Assembly (NCBI RefSeq): GCF_016802725.1
Contig: NC_052679.1
Location: 14,873,635 to 14,937,634, forward strand
Origin: Solenopsis invicta
Taxonomy: Eukaryota > Arthropoda > Insecta > Hymenoptera > Formicidae
DNA: 64,000 nucleotides
Reading direction: 5' to 3'
The translations under genes and the position numbers were made by a program. Of this stretch, positions 10,451-21,847 are shown piece after piece. The notes beneath the pieces were generated by a model. That model had not been told where the DNA came from, searched no databases, and was given only the letters and a program-made list of their open reading frames with translations. Position 1 is the stretch's first letter. Each line of letters starts with the position of its first letter.

Positions 10451-12983
10451 TAGAATTCGTCACGTAATAACGGAGATAATGGAGGATAGCCATAATACCC
10501 TCTTCTTCTCTATTCCAATTAACGAATATTATAACTTTGAGTCTAAAATCCATTAAACAATGCATTGACGAATGTAATCGTTAAGTTAAAAAATTTATGA
10601 TACAAAATATAAATGGAGAGCCATTACCTCCTACTCCTTTAATGTGCATCCATAATTTATGTATCCGTGGTTTTTGTTCATATAAAATCGTCTTTGTTCA
10701 TATAAAAACGCGTTCTTTGAAAACGATAATATGAACGCACGATTTTCTGCAAATTGCATAGTTTAAACAATAGTGAGTACATACATTACTGATCAATGTC
10801 TATAACGTCCTAAAACTGTTTGATTTTTTTCTCTTATATTTCTCTCTTTATTTTTCTGAAGTTTTAAATATAAAATCAAAATACAACGTAAATTGACACC
10901 TGTCAATAAGACAAACTGCATGAGATATTAAAAATCATATATGATAAAAGACACAGCATTATTATACGGTTAGCTATTAAATTAGTCACCTAATTTAATC
11001 TTTATATATCACGCTACATGTTACATCTTGCGGAACAATATAAAATATTTGTAGAAATCGACAAAAATTGTTAACATCAAAGTGAAAATTTTTTAGGATT
11101 TCTCACATACATTAATTTGTATTATAAACATTTTGTACCAATGACTCATGATGAAAGACAAAGAAAAGAGAAATGTAACATTACGTGCATCTTATTATGT
11201 TGATTTTGGTCATTTATTTTATCAGACACTCATACTTATTTAGCTTAACAAATTACATTCGTTAATATATTATTTAATGGATTTTAGACTCAAAGTTATA
11301 AAATATTTATTATTTAGAACGTTATTTATAAAAATGTGACGAAAAACTTAAATAATTACAAAATTTGAAACAATATTCTAAAAATTGTTATATTCTCTGA
11401 TAGAGGACACTTTCTAGTTTATATTTGTTTCCAAAATTTTACTTTTAATATTTATATTTAAAAAAGTAATTCAGAAACATAGTGTTATATTGGTATCAAC
11501 GACTATTCTCATTGTGTAAGGCATACACACGATGCAAATCAAATATATTATCAATCATATTATCGTACATACTCATACGAATCAAAATGTTCTTTTATAC
11601 GCGCGATTATCCATATCACATAATAGTCTAAAGAATCTTCAGAACTATGTAAACCGTATTAGATCTGGAATTCTGATTACTACGTGCTTAATATGGAAGA
11701 TGCGCTACCGAGAGTTCGTAAAGTGTCGTACAAACTCGAACTTAAAACTGCATTTAAGGATTTGGAAGTGCATACTAAAATATTTTTCGTCTTACCTCGA
11801 ACTACCTTTTTGCGTAACAGAACTTGTATTACTTGTTCTAGGTATCGTTTGAATATTTGAATATATACTTATTGAAGTAGAGGCCGGAAGAGCGAGGAGA
11901 GGGGGAGGAGGAAAGAGTGCACGCGGTCATGTGATATATGCGACCGCGTATGCAGAACTTAGTAAGTCTCCCCTTGAAACTTGGGTAATCTTCGTCCGAG
12001 GCGGATGGTGCGCCACACGCGCACTTTCCCCAACTTGAAAATGAGTCTTCACCGGAATTCACTTGGCAGGCGCGAAATGGAAAAAGAGAAGCGCCGCGAG
12101 ATATGTGCCGAGGGTGCTCGCCGGTCTCACTTACCCTCGAAACCTTGGATGGCCTCGAAAAGCGTATATATGTATATACTTGGGCTTAAAATTCTATCGA
12201 CGTAAAAGTATTGAAACTCTCCAAACGGACGCCCTAACTAACGTCAAAACGATATGTTAATTGATTAAAAGTACCCCTCGCGCGAGTCAATGAAAATAAT
12301 TCATAATGGGTAGACATTGTTATCTCGCTGTCTTCAACAGAAATACCTCGAGACGAGAGAAGAACGATGGAGCCTTCCTTTAAAACATTGAAGTCCTCAT
12401 CGGATGTCTACTCTAACTGAGGTAGACATTTTTCTTGCGCATTAGACCAGGCCATTATTTAGTTTTCATTAGCGACGAAACGGCTTTCATAAATAATAAT
12501 CAAGAAGTCCGGACGTTAAATCGATGCGGGAAACATCGTGCTCTCGTTACTCGATATAACGGGTGAGAGTCTTGTAAAAGATATTTTACAAAATCTCACT
12601 AATTTCAGCGCTACACGCCGTGGCTCCCGTAGGCGGAGCGGCTCTTCCTTGTTGCTTTCAATATTCCCCGAGCACTTACTTCGCGACGCCAATTTTACGA
12701 AGCAGTTAGCGGCGCTAACAAGTTATCGGAGTGAAATTGAAGGGAGATACCCAACGGCCGGGCTATACCGACGCGGATAGAAACTACACTACAGTTTGAT
12801 CAGGTTACTGAAACTCGCCCTTCGGCTATTTTGATTACACCCAGCTAGATTTCTATCGTACACACAAGACGCCTCGGAAGTACGCTACGCTTCCCCTCGA
12901 CGATGAACGAAGAGAAAACTGAGAACAGTCCGAGCTGTTTGAACATTAACGAATTACCCAATTTTTACATCAGGCTGAATCTA

Positions 12984-14470
12984 TTAGTCCATTAAGTTCC
13001 AAGAGGTCCGTAAGCTCTTTTCTGCTTTAAATGTTTATAACTCGGATCTTAATCAAAATTTTTAGACCGCAAGCGATATTTAAAACTGTGAAGGAATTGC
13101 TCTTTCCGAAAATTTAGTCGGCGATGAGATGGGATGGAAAAAAAAGGTAGAAAAGAAAATGGGGAAGAAAAGTAAAGAGACCTCTATATCTTTTTTTACT
13201 GATAATTAGTTGAACAAAAAATAACACCAAAATGAGACTAGTTATTTTCTGTAATACTTTAGAGTTGAATACGAGTCCGGTTTCTACATTGCTTTATCAC
13301 GTCACAATTTTAAAAAATTTGTATTTAAATTTGCAAAAAGCTATTTTCTTCTAATTTGTCATATTATAACTACGTTACGTGCTGAAAAAAGTTTTATTAA
13401 AATCAAAATTAAGTACGTTTTTAGGATTTTCAAACAAATTTTTTTAATCGAATATATTAATAAGATATTCGTGGTTAAATATGAAGTCTACATTGCAAAA
13501 CAGCTGTAAATTTGGTCATTGAGGAAAGCTATTTTACCAAATAGCTTTCCACTATATTTTTTAAACTTTTTAAAGGATTTTTTAAATCGCTAAATATGAA
13601 TACAACATCAAAATTGATAAATTCAAAATGGATTTAATTACAAATATCAAAATTCAAGTCTAAAGTTTTGTAAACATGTATGTATGTATATAAGTCTTTT
13701 ATGATACAAAATATAAATCTAATACTGAAATTGACGAATTCTAAATAATAGAATTAGTACAGCCAATGAAAATTAAATCATGTTTGAATTTTAACAAAAA
13801 CTCGTATAGGGACTTTTCGCATATTTAACCACAAATATCTTATTAATCAACCGATAAAATTCCTTTCAAACACCGAAAGTTCTAATAACGTATTTAATTT
13901 TAATTAAATAAAACTTCTCAGCATATTGCACACATTATAGTTATAACATAATAAAACATGTGAAAATAGTCCTTTTTGCAACTTTAATTGCAGATTTCTC
14001 GAAATTGTAACGTGATAAAACAATTTGCAAATTGGATTTCGTATTCAGTGTTCAAAAAAAACTATAGAGAATAACTAATCTCATTTTGATGTTCAAAAGT
14101 CATTTGTTATTGAATTGTATATTAAACAAATAATTTTGCTTTTTTTTCGAGTAGAATGATTTGATGTAATTATTATTTCAGTAATTTATAAATTACATCA
14201 AATTATTCAAAAAGATAAACAAAATCGTTTTTTTGTTAAACATTTTTCAATAAATAGATATGAATCTCTAACTTTCTTTACCTCCACTTTCAACTTTTAT
14301 CTGTTTTTCAAATATCCTATCCTATTACCGATTTAAATTTTCAGAAAAAACAATTTTTTCTACCTCTAAATACCAATTGTAATCTAAAAATTTTTATCAG
14401 AAACCGAATTATACCCGATGGACTTAAAAGGGAAAAAAGCATTGGGGCCTCCTGGGATTTAATGGATTAA
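12984..14470. mobile_element. 1.49-kb foldback-type inverted repeat
   Basis: The left arm (about 12984-13483) matches the reverse complement of about 13820-14470. The outer ends are TTAGTCCATTAAG and TTAATCCATTAAA. Collinear blocks include CAAAATGAGA(C/T)TAGTTATT, TTTATCACGT(C/T)ACAATTT and AATAAGATATT(C/T)GTGGTTAAAT. The arms differ by indels, and a nested palindrome (about 14155-14206) lengthens the right arm. No transposase ORF is seen. Family unknown. Confidence 0.75.
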
Positions 14471-15750
14471 GTCCATTATATTTGATAATCTCTGCTGTGT
14501 TCGCTGTCGACAAATCTTTCGCATGGCTACTTGCGTCCCGGAAAATGGATAAAATAATTCAATTATCAGAGCATGAAACGTGGAGTTTCTATTTAGCGGG
14601 AGCGTATTACCAACAAACGGATTTTTGAATGTAATCGAGCCAGCCGGGCAGCCAGCCAGGGGGAAATCTTACGGTTCACAGCCATTAAGATGAAATGTGT
14701 ACGGAGTTGTAGCTGGCGGCGATAGCGGTGTCGCGAGTCAACTGATAAAATTCTCGGTTATTCGGGAAAAATTGGCCCGAAGGTACCGCGCCGGGCTTCG
14801 GCGGATTTTATAAGTTGTCGCAAACCGAACCGTTTCCTTCCGGCAAGCAGGGCCGACCGATTTCACAGCTGCTGAATTATCGTCTGAAAAAGTCCAGACT
14901 TCCATTAAAATGTTTCCGATGCAGCGACGAGTAAATCGAGAGACACGTTTGCCTCATCCTCCTCCGGGAGAGTGAATAAGATGAACATAACTGCGTCGTT
15001 TAGCCATCTGGGGATAAAGACGCGTTTATACGTCCGGCAATAGACAATCAGATTTTTTTCTTATCCATCTCAACGGCAGATAGTCGTAAAAGAAACGTCG
15101 TACAAGTAAAACACGGCCATCGAGACGAAGCATCGGGCGCCAGGACCGAAGGATGAAAGTCATATACATGTGCTCCACTTCCACCGACTCACTTATGACC
15201 TATATTCCTCTACAGTTTATGACGCAAGTTGTAAAACCGTCTGTTGGACGCTCCTAAACTTGATAAGGACTTAAGTCACCGGAACATCGAAATGTCGCGT
15301 AAAAGTTTACTTCGATAAACCTGATGACGTGTATCACTGAACATGGCGCGCATCCTATTTTACACAAAATTTAGAGTTTCAACTCTGTACATACGCGGGC
15401 AACTCTCGGTAGACACGGAGACGTTGAAATTTTCACTCTCGCCCACATTTAGCGCTTAATACGTCTCTTTGAATCGACGTGGCTTTCTCCATTATAAACG
15501 ACGGAAAGAAGAAAGAAGAAGCGAACTTCGGCAGAGTCGTCGATAAAATGTCGGTCGGGGATAAAGACGGCTAAGCAAGGCTAAGCATTTGTCGACGTGT
15601 GAAGTCGGTCCTCCCCGGAAAAACTTTCTGAAATATTGAGAGACTCCAAAGAGACTTCCACTGTTCCACGCGAATGCCGTGCGATCCCCGTTTTTCCAAT
15701 TCCCTTCCTATTCTCCACCTCCCTCTCGCCGCGAAAGTAGATGGACTGTC

Positions 15751-16172
15751 GTCTCTCAGTCTCTATTTAACGCGGCAGAGATCGTTAAAGTTAAATTAAC
15801 TACTTAAATGCAGTTTAGGTTACCAAATTTTCAAGCGGGAAAATAGCAAGATCGCTTGATGGAATCAAATTGATTTAAAATCGGCCACCGTAATTCTCAA
15901 AAGAGGCGCGACAGACGCTGCCATTTAACGTATACATATAGATTTATGTATCCGGTTTCGCATCGTCTCTGTTTCTATTTAACAATAGAGATTATCAAAG
16001 TTAAATTAACTTAAATGCAGTTTGGGAAACCAAATTTTCAGGCGTGAAAATAGCAAGATCGCTTGATGAAATCAAATTGATTTAAAGTCGGTCAGCGCAG
16101 CTCAAAGAAGAGGCGACGAACACTATTTAACGTATACGTATATGTAGATTTATAAACCTAGTTTTCGCACTG
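15751..16172 (+). repeat. Two-copy tandem duplication, about 210-bp unit
   Basis: Unit 1 (15751-15963) and unit 2 (15964-about 16172) are collinear. Both contain TAAATGCAGTTT, AATAGCAAGATCGCTTGATG, AATCAAATTGATTTAAA and ATTTAACGTATAC. They differ by scattered changes. It is non-coding. No more units follow. Confidence 0.85.
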
Positions 16173-17948
16173 TCGCCTATCTTCCTCCCACTTTATCATG
16201 CATCGCGTTGAGAATATTTCGGCCTTACAATTTCAGAAAAAAATTATTGAAATTTCAAAACTGCCAGTCACTTCTCGGCCTTTCTGTTAATTTTTGATAC
16301 TTTAATACTTTGAAAAGTGACCCCGTACGTCCCCAAATGATTACGGAGAATGAACGGGATGACGCGTGCGCGCGTTTGAAATCGATAGTTCTTTATTATG
16401 ATACAAAAAGAGAAATTTGGGGGAGCGAAACACGTACGTTTGTTTGAAAATTTATCGTGCATGAAGTCTTCATTTGTATTCATTGGCAATACCGAGAATT
16501 CGATCAAGTCTGCGTTGGAATTTGCAACTTGTGATCAAGAACCCACCAAGTATTTCCGGCAAGGACTCGTGCGAAACATACTCTGGAATGCTGTTCCTCC
16601 AAAGAGCTCAAAGCACTTCCCCACGAATGTCAGAGACTTTTCCTATTATCGGACACTCTCTAACGTTAATACGTCCTTCCTATACGGTATTCGGCTGTAA
16701 ACTTAACGTATTTTCGCCGTTGACTTAAAACCTCGAACTTTCCTCGTTACGTCAGATTTCATCGACGGCTGAACGCCGAACGACGTCGGTTGAGTGGAAT
16801 CGCGTAAGAATGAGACTCTGCACTTAGGGCGTGAAAACCTTTCACGCGTAATATAGCTGATGTAGTCGTAAAAATAGTAGAACAAAGTTAAATAAGTACA
16901 GATTACTAATTGTAATTCTATAATATTATAATATTAAAGAGTTAATTAACTTTATACTTGTAAGGGTACATAATAATACTAATGAGAAAAAATAAAGCAT
17001 TTTAAATAACTACTAAAAAGTAATTATTATTCAAAATCTGTTTTTTTTTTTGTTAATTTTTTTAGATTATTTTGTTTAATTGGAATTAAGAACACAAAAT
17101 AGCGATTGAATTAAACTAAAGCATTCTTAAAATATTTTCTTTAACTAATAACATCCTTTAAACATTTCATCAAATATTTGAAAACACTTTAACGAATATG
17201 CGAATAATTACACGATCCCCAAAATTAGTTTCATTAACTTAGAATAATTCGACAATTGAATGATTATTTATTTATTGTGGATTAAAATAGGTGTTTGATT
17301 AAGAGTACACGGAAAATAAAATTTTCGCTGCCGTAGCTAATCGTACTTTACTAAAGCTATTTGCTGTTGTTCTTAAAACATAAATAAAGCAAAACATTTA
17401 CGTCTATTAGAATCGCATCGTATAGCAATGTAAAAGTAGTTATCGGAACTAACCAATATGTCAGAGATATACAGATAATACACTTGGTAGCTAATTAATG
17501 TAATTACCTTGAATGCACTTTCAGCTACAGAATATATTTTGGACATAGTAAATATGTTCTGTAGTTAAACTCGTGTATCAGATAACTAAACTCTTTCATC
17601 TAAACAGTATAGGTATCACAGATAAAATATTAGCGCAATATGTATATTACAATTGTAATTTAGTTAACGTACGCAGTTTTTAGTTACGACAGCTATCTTT
17701 TTCCTGTGTAGAACCCTAAGAAATTAAAAAATAGAATAACATCGTGTAAAACTTTTGTTTAAAAAAAAAATAATTATCATAGAAAAAATGGTATGTATTA
17801 TAATTACAAAATAAATTATTTATAAAGTAAAAAGTAGAATATAATTAAGAATTTAAATTTAATGAATTATAAAATCCTATAGCAAATTGAAAAATAGAGT
17901 ATTTTTCAACAACATGTAAACCTTTTAAAGAGATAGATATAGAAGCCC

Positions 17949-18049
17949 GTATTCAGAACGCGCTTATAAAAATGTTATGTTTTTTTACCGTTTTATGAAA
18001 AAATTTTTAAAAAGCGCGTTAACAACTTTATAAACATGTTCTGAATGTG
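17949..18049. repeat. Small inverted repeat (about 100 bp)
   Basis: GTATTCAGAACGCGCTTATAAA and the reverse complement of a TTTATAAACATGTTCTGAAT end face each other. An inner GCGCGTTAAC partly pairs. It is a MITE-like remnant. Confidence 0.4.
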
Positions 18050-19640
18050 TTTCTGTTTTGAAAATATGTATATTTGTTTAAAAAAATAAGATCAAAAATT
18101 ATACTAAAAAAATGTTAAACTTTAAACACATTTTTGTCGAAAATATTTTTCTAAGAGGTAACAACGATTACTCAAACATGGTTTATTTGCAATCAATTTG
18201 AAATGTCAAGCAATATTTTCAATACTATTTGGTATTGGATTACAGAAGCTTTTTTCCGATTTTTAACTTTTTTTCTTATGTTATAAGAAAAAGACAAAAA
18301 ATTTTTTTCAGAAAAACATAGTTTTCAAATTTAAATGTGTACAGTTTCATGAAAAATAAAATTTTTTAATATTTTCTCCATGATCCAAGAATAAACGTTT
18401 ATAAAGAACAAAAAAATTGCTTATTTTTTCAATTTCAAATAATTTACGGAGACTTAATCGTGCAAATGTGTGTATTTATTTTTTAAAACATTATTATTAC
18501 GATTTATTTTCATATTTATTTTAATTTTACAGCTTACTTTTTTTTAAAAGTACGTTTTCAAAGCAGATACATAATATTTATCTATCTCTTCAAATAAAAG
18601 TTTTAATGTTAAAAAACATCCTATTTTTCGATTCGCTAAACTTCTATAAATTTTTAAATAAAGCTCACGACATTTCACAGCCATTTAGTTCTATTGTATA
18701 ATGTCAGATAAAGTTTTTATTATTCCAGTATTATTTTCCAGATTTTTCTAACACAGATTTAAATAGTTTTTTGATAGTTGCATCGTCAATATTGCAATAT
18801 CCCGAAACGCACGAGGTTTTTTTCCAATCAGACAAACCGCAAATAATCTTGAACGATTTTGCATTACACGAATCAATAGCAAATAAAAAGAAACAAGAAC
18901 GAAAAATATCCGTTAGAATCTCTGTGACAATTTCAGACAGTCTGATGGTGAATTAGTTTGGCGGGGATTTTATTCGGCAGATATGCCGGCGACCAAGAAT
19001 TTCCGTACCGGACGCGGGTTGGTAAAACCGAACCGTGAGCAAACAGTAATATGGGCGGTTTTACGCTAGGAGAAACGGACAGTGTGGCGACTGGTGTGCA
19101 TCGAGAAAATCCAGAAAAATCGCTTTCTCTTTTGTACCAGCGCGGTCTGACGTGGATAAAAATACGATGAACGTGCAATTTCGCCTTCATACTCGCCTTT
19201 GTGGTAACCACTTCATACCTCCCCCATCCACCACATTGCTATTCTCATTCCTAAAAAAAAACAACAAAAAAATTCTACACTGAAAATAAAAATTCGCTTA
19301 GTACACACGATATTTCATTGTTTTTCAACGAAACTGATGAACTATTTTCCAGATCACATTGTCTGATAATACAAATAACTCTCATTGACAAAATTTTGTT
19401 AACAGTAGAAACGGGGTTGTGCCATTTTTGACCCATTCTTTCTTTTCCAGGTCATTTTGATTTACGCTTGGAGCTTTAGATTTTTGTGACTTTTTATAAA
19501 TAACGGTCATGTAGTTTTCTGTCCATCCAGAAATTACTAGAGTAATATGGAGCATAAGTGATTCATCCACGTTTCTAGTGTTAAATAATTTATTTAGGTT
19601 ATTTAGATCTGCTTTTAATATTAGGGTCGCTTAATGGTAA

Positions 19641-20180
19641 TCTTACAAGGAGGCAGCCAGAAGTGGAAACGCCCTTTTGCGGTTTGTTGCAAAAGATAGT
19701 CCTTAGTGCCTAAATTAAGAATCCCAAACTCTTTTAAATATCCCTTAATCTTATAAAAAAAAAAATAAATATAAAAATTTTGAAGCCATCGAATCTGTAG
19801 TAAGATGACAGATTTTAGGAAATGGAGGAAAAAGTTGGTTTTATATTATTACAGAACCAATCAACTTTTTTCCGACGCATAGGCATAAATATATTTCGGA
19901 TTAACGCATTTTCGTCACTATCTTGACAGTTCAATGGACAATACAATCCAACAAAGAGTCAACTGGTTCTAAAATATTATGACACTTGACTTTTTTCCCT
20001 ATATTTCCTAAAATCTACAGTTAAGATCTGATGACTTCAAAATCCACATACATTTATTATTTTTGAAAGAACTAACGAGTGTCTGAAGCTAGAGTTTAAG
20101 AATCTCAAGATGGAAAAACTATCTTTTGCAACAATCTGCATTTTAAAAGCGCGTTTTCTTCTGATTCTCCCCTTATTAGT
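19641..20180. mobile_element. 540-bp foldback-type inverted repeat
   Basis: The left arm (19641-about 19880) matches inversely about 19945-20180. Shared blocks are TTGTTGCAAAAGATAGT, AGATTTTAGGAAAT and a GTTGCAAAAGATAG-proximal AACGC block. The ends are TCTTACAAGGAGGCAGCCAG and ACTAATAAGGGGAGAATCAG. It is non-coding and may give a long hairpin if transcribed. Confidence 0.75.
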
Positions 20181-20566
20181 AAAAAAGTTCTTTCATGCTT
20201 TCTTTTTCCTCCGTGAAGCTGTGCGTCTAGCTAAGGTGGCTGTCCAATGGTATCAAACAGATCTAGTTGCCGGATTACATTCGGTATGTGCGTTAGAAAT
20301 TTTAATTCATCTGAAAACTTCTTTTGGGACGACGGGGACAAATGCAAAATAAAAAAAAAACACACCAGTTGCGATATATCAATGTCGTACAACAACCGCA
20401 AAAGCATCCGCGAAATCCGGACGAGACCGTGTTTTTACGAACGTTCCCCTTTGCCCGCGAGACGCAAATTGCGGAATGTACGCCGCGGCCTGGTTCTCTT
20501 ATTGCGTAGCGCGGAAAATACATGCACGTTCCGGTGCAAAAATAAGTAGTTTCGTTTAAAACAGTA

Positions 20567-20569
<3 letters not shown>

Positions 20570-20600
<31 letters not shown>
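20570..20600. repeat. (CT)n microsatellite
   Basis: About 15 CT units, next to a GC-richer segment. Confidence 0.9.
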
Positions 20601-20609
<9 letters not shown>

Positions 20610-20949
20610 AACTTTTTTAGGTCACAGATTGCTTAAGCCATAAAGGTCATTTCTCTTAAAATATGAATGAAAAAAATAAGTTAGAAGGTACGTGTTTCTA
20701 AAAGCTCATATTGTTTCAGCTAAATTTGAAAAGAAAGCACATTTCGTGTCCGCGCTAAGAAAGGACAGCAGAAGAAATATAAATTATCAAGCTTCTATTT
20801 TAGCATCAATCTTTTTCCTCGATAATTTCTTTGATGATCTCTCCCGGTGAACGATCAGTACTGGAGACCCATTTAAAGCGATAGGATGAATCCCCTTGAA
20901 ATAACAATCGCGCAATGAGGTGCTAACTCGAACACCCGTTAAACTTTTC

Positions 20950-21440
20950 AAAATACGGCATGGACGCATTGGACTGAGGCGCGGCGAGGGTGTGGGAACA
21001 ATAACGACATTGTTCGCTTTTGGCGCGCGAAGACCCAACGCGTGCAATCTGCGGGCCTGGCATTGTCTCGTTAATTAAACGGATAAGCCGTTGCGAGACG
21101 ACGGCGACGACGACACCAACAGCAGCGACGCGGACCATCAGGAGCTGACGCCAAGGGAAGCAAACGTGAACGAGTGAGCGAACGAACGAACGGCGCGAGC
21201 GACGCCGCGCCGCTCGATGCGTCGCACAAAGCGGCGGAAACGTTTGACGGGGTTGACGGACGTAGCCGGAGATAACAAAGTTGGTGGCGCGATGGTAACG
21301 TGGTATGGTACCGGCCGGCAGAGAGGGTGACGAAGAGAAGACTTCAAAGCTGAGGAGGACGGAATCACGTGGGAAGGACAGAATAAACGTCTATTCATAC
21401 ATCGCCATCTAGGGATCCAGCAGTCTCCCAATATACACAC
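20950..21440. promoter_or_regulatory. CpG-rich island, possible unplaced promoter or 5' exon
   Basis: Dense CG dinucleotides contrast strongly with the AT-rich flanks. It includes GACGACGGCGACGACGACAC and short GAACGAAC repeats. ORFs on both strands lack protein-like features. In insects such islands often mark promoters of developmental genes, but no transcript can be assigned here. Confidence 0.3.
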
Positions 21441-21691
21441 GCTGACTTGTACAAATGTATGTACGCAACGTTCCTGCCATTCAGGCCGTACTTGATCAAT
21501 GAAAAGTGACGCGAGCCTGGGTGCATTTTTAAAACGGACAATTTTACTGCAGTTGTTACTTAATTTCCTGGTAAATTGAAAATGGACGGCTTTAAAAGCA
21601 AAAACTAAAACTGGATAACCAGCCTTCCGCCTGTATACACGTGAATCTGGAACGTCCGATACAAAATAACTCCTAAATCATTCCTAAGCTC

Positions 21692-21847
21692 ATTCCGGTA
21701 TTCATAGTCAATTCTTATTTCAAGACCATCTTAAGTAGCGTCTTAACTAGTGTCTTAAAATACTATTACAGCTCTGTGATTGGTTGATGATATCTTGAAA
21801 CGGTACTTAAGACGGTTTTAAATCCAAGACTCAACTGTGAATCCGGT
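21692..21847. mobile_element. MITE copy 1 (GGTATTCATAGTC...CTTAAGAC family)
   Basis: ATTCCGGTATTCATAGTCAA at the left pairs with the right end GACTCAACTGTGAATCCGG. Internal CTTAAG/GTCTTAA repeats are present. The same arrangement recurs at 38210-38339. It is non-coding. Confidence 0.6.

Larger units (their letters stand above)
7300..12983. other. Gene-poor stretch with old repeats
   Basis: Apart from the doubtful frame at 7310-7649 and the repeat copies listed, I see no gene. A GC-richer patch at 11.88-12.15 kb has a minus-strand GTAAGT after TTTCGAG near 12132, but no supporting exon. Another GC-richer patch lies at 12.5-12.9 kb. Confidence 0.45.
14471..19640. other. No recognisable gene; GC-richer patch at 14.5-15.8 kb
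   Basis: From 14.5 to 15.8 kb the sequence is richer in GC and CpG than its flanks and is not obviously coding. It may hold conserved regulatory DNA. The tandem duplication follows. From 16.9 to 18.9 kb it is very AT-rich. Overlapping ORFs near 16.4-16.7 kb on both strands show no family features. Confidence 0.45.

Noticed and set aside
16268..16885. Several ORFs of 60-100 codons on both strands
   Set aside because: Overlapping frames without recognisable motifs or acceptor/donor pairs. Chance ORFs in a slightly GC-richer patch are the simpler explanation.
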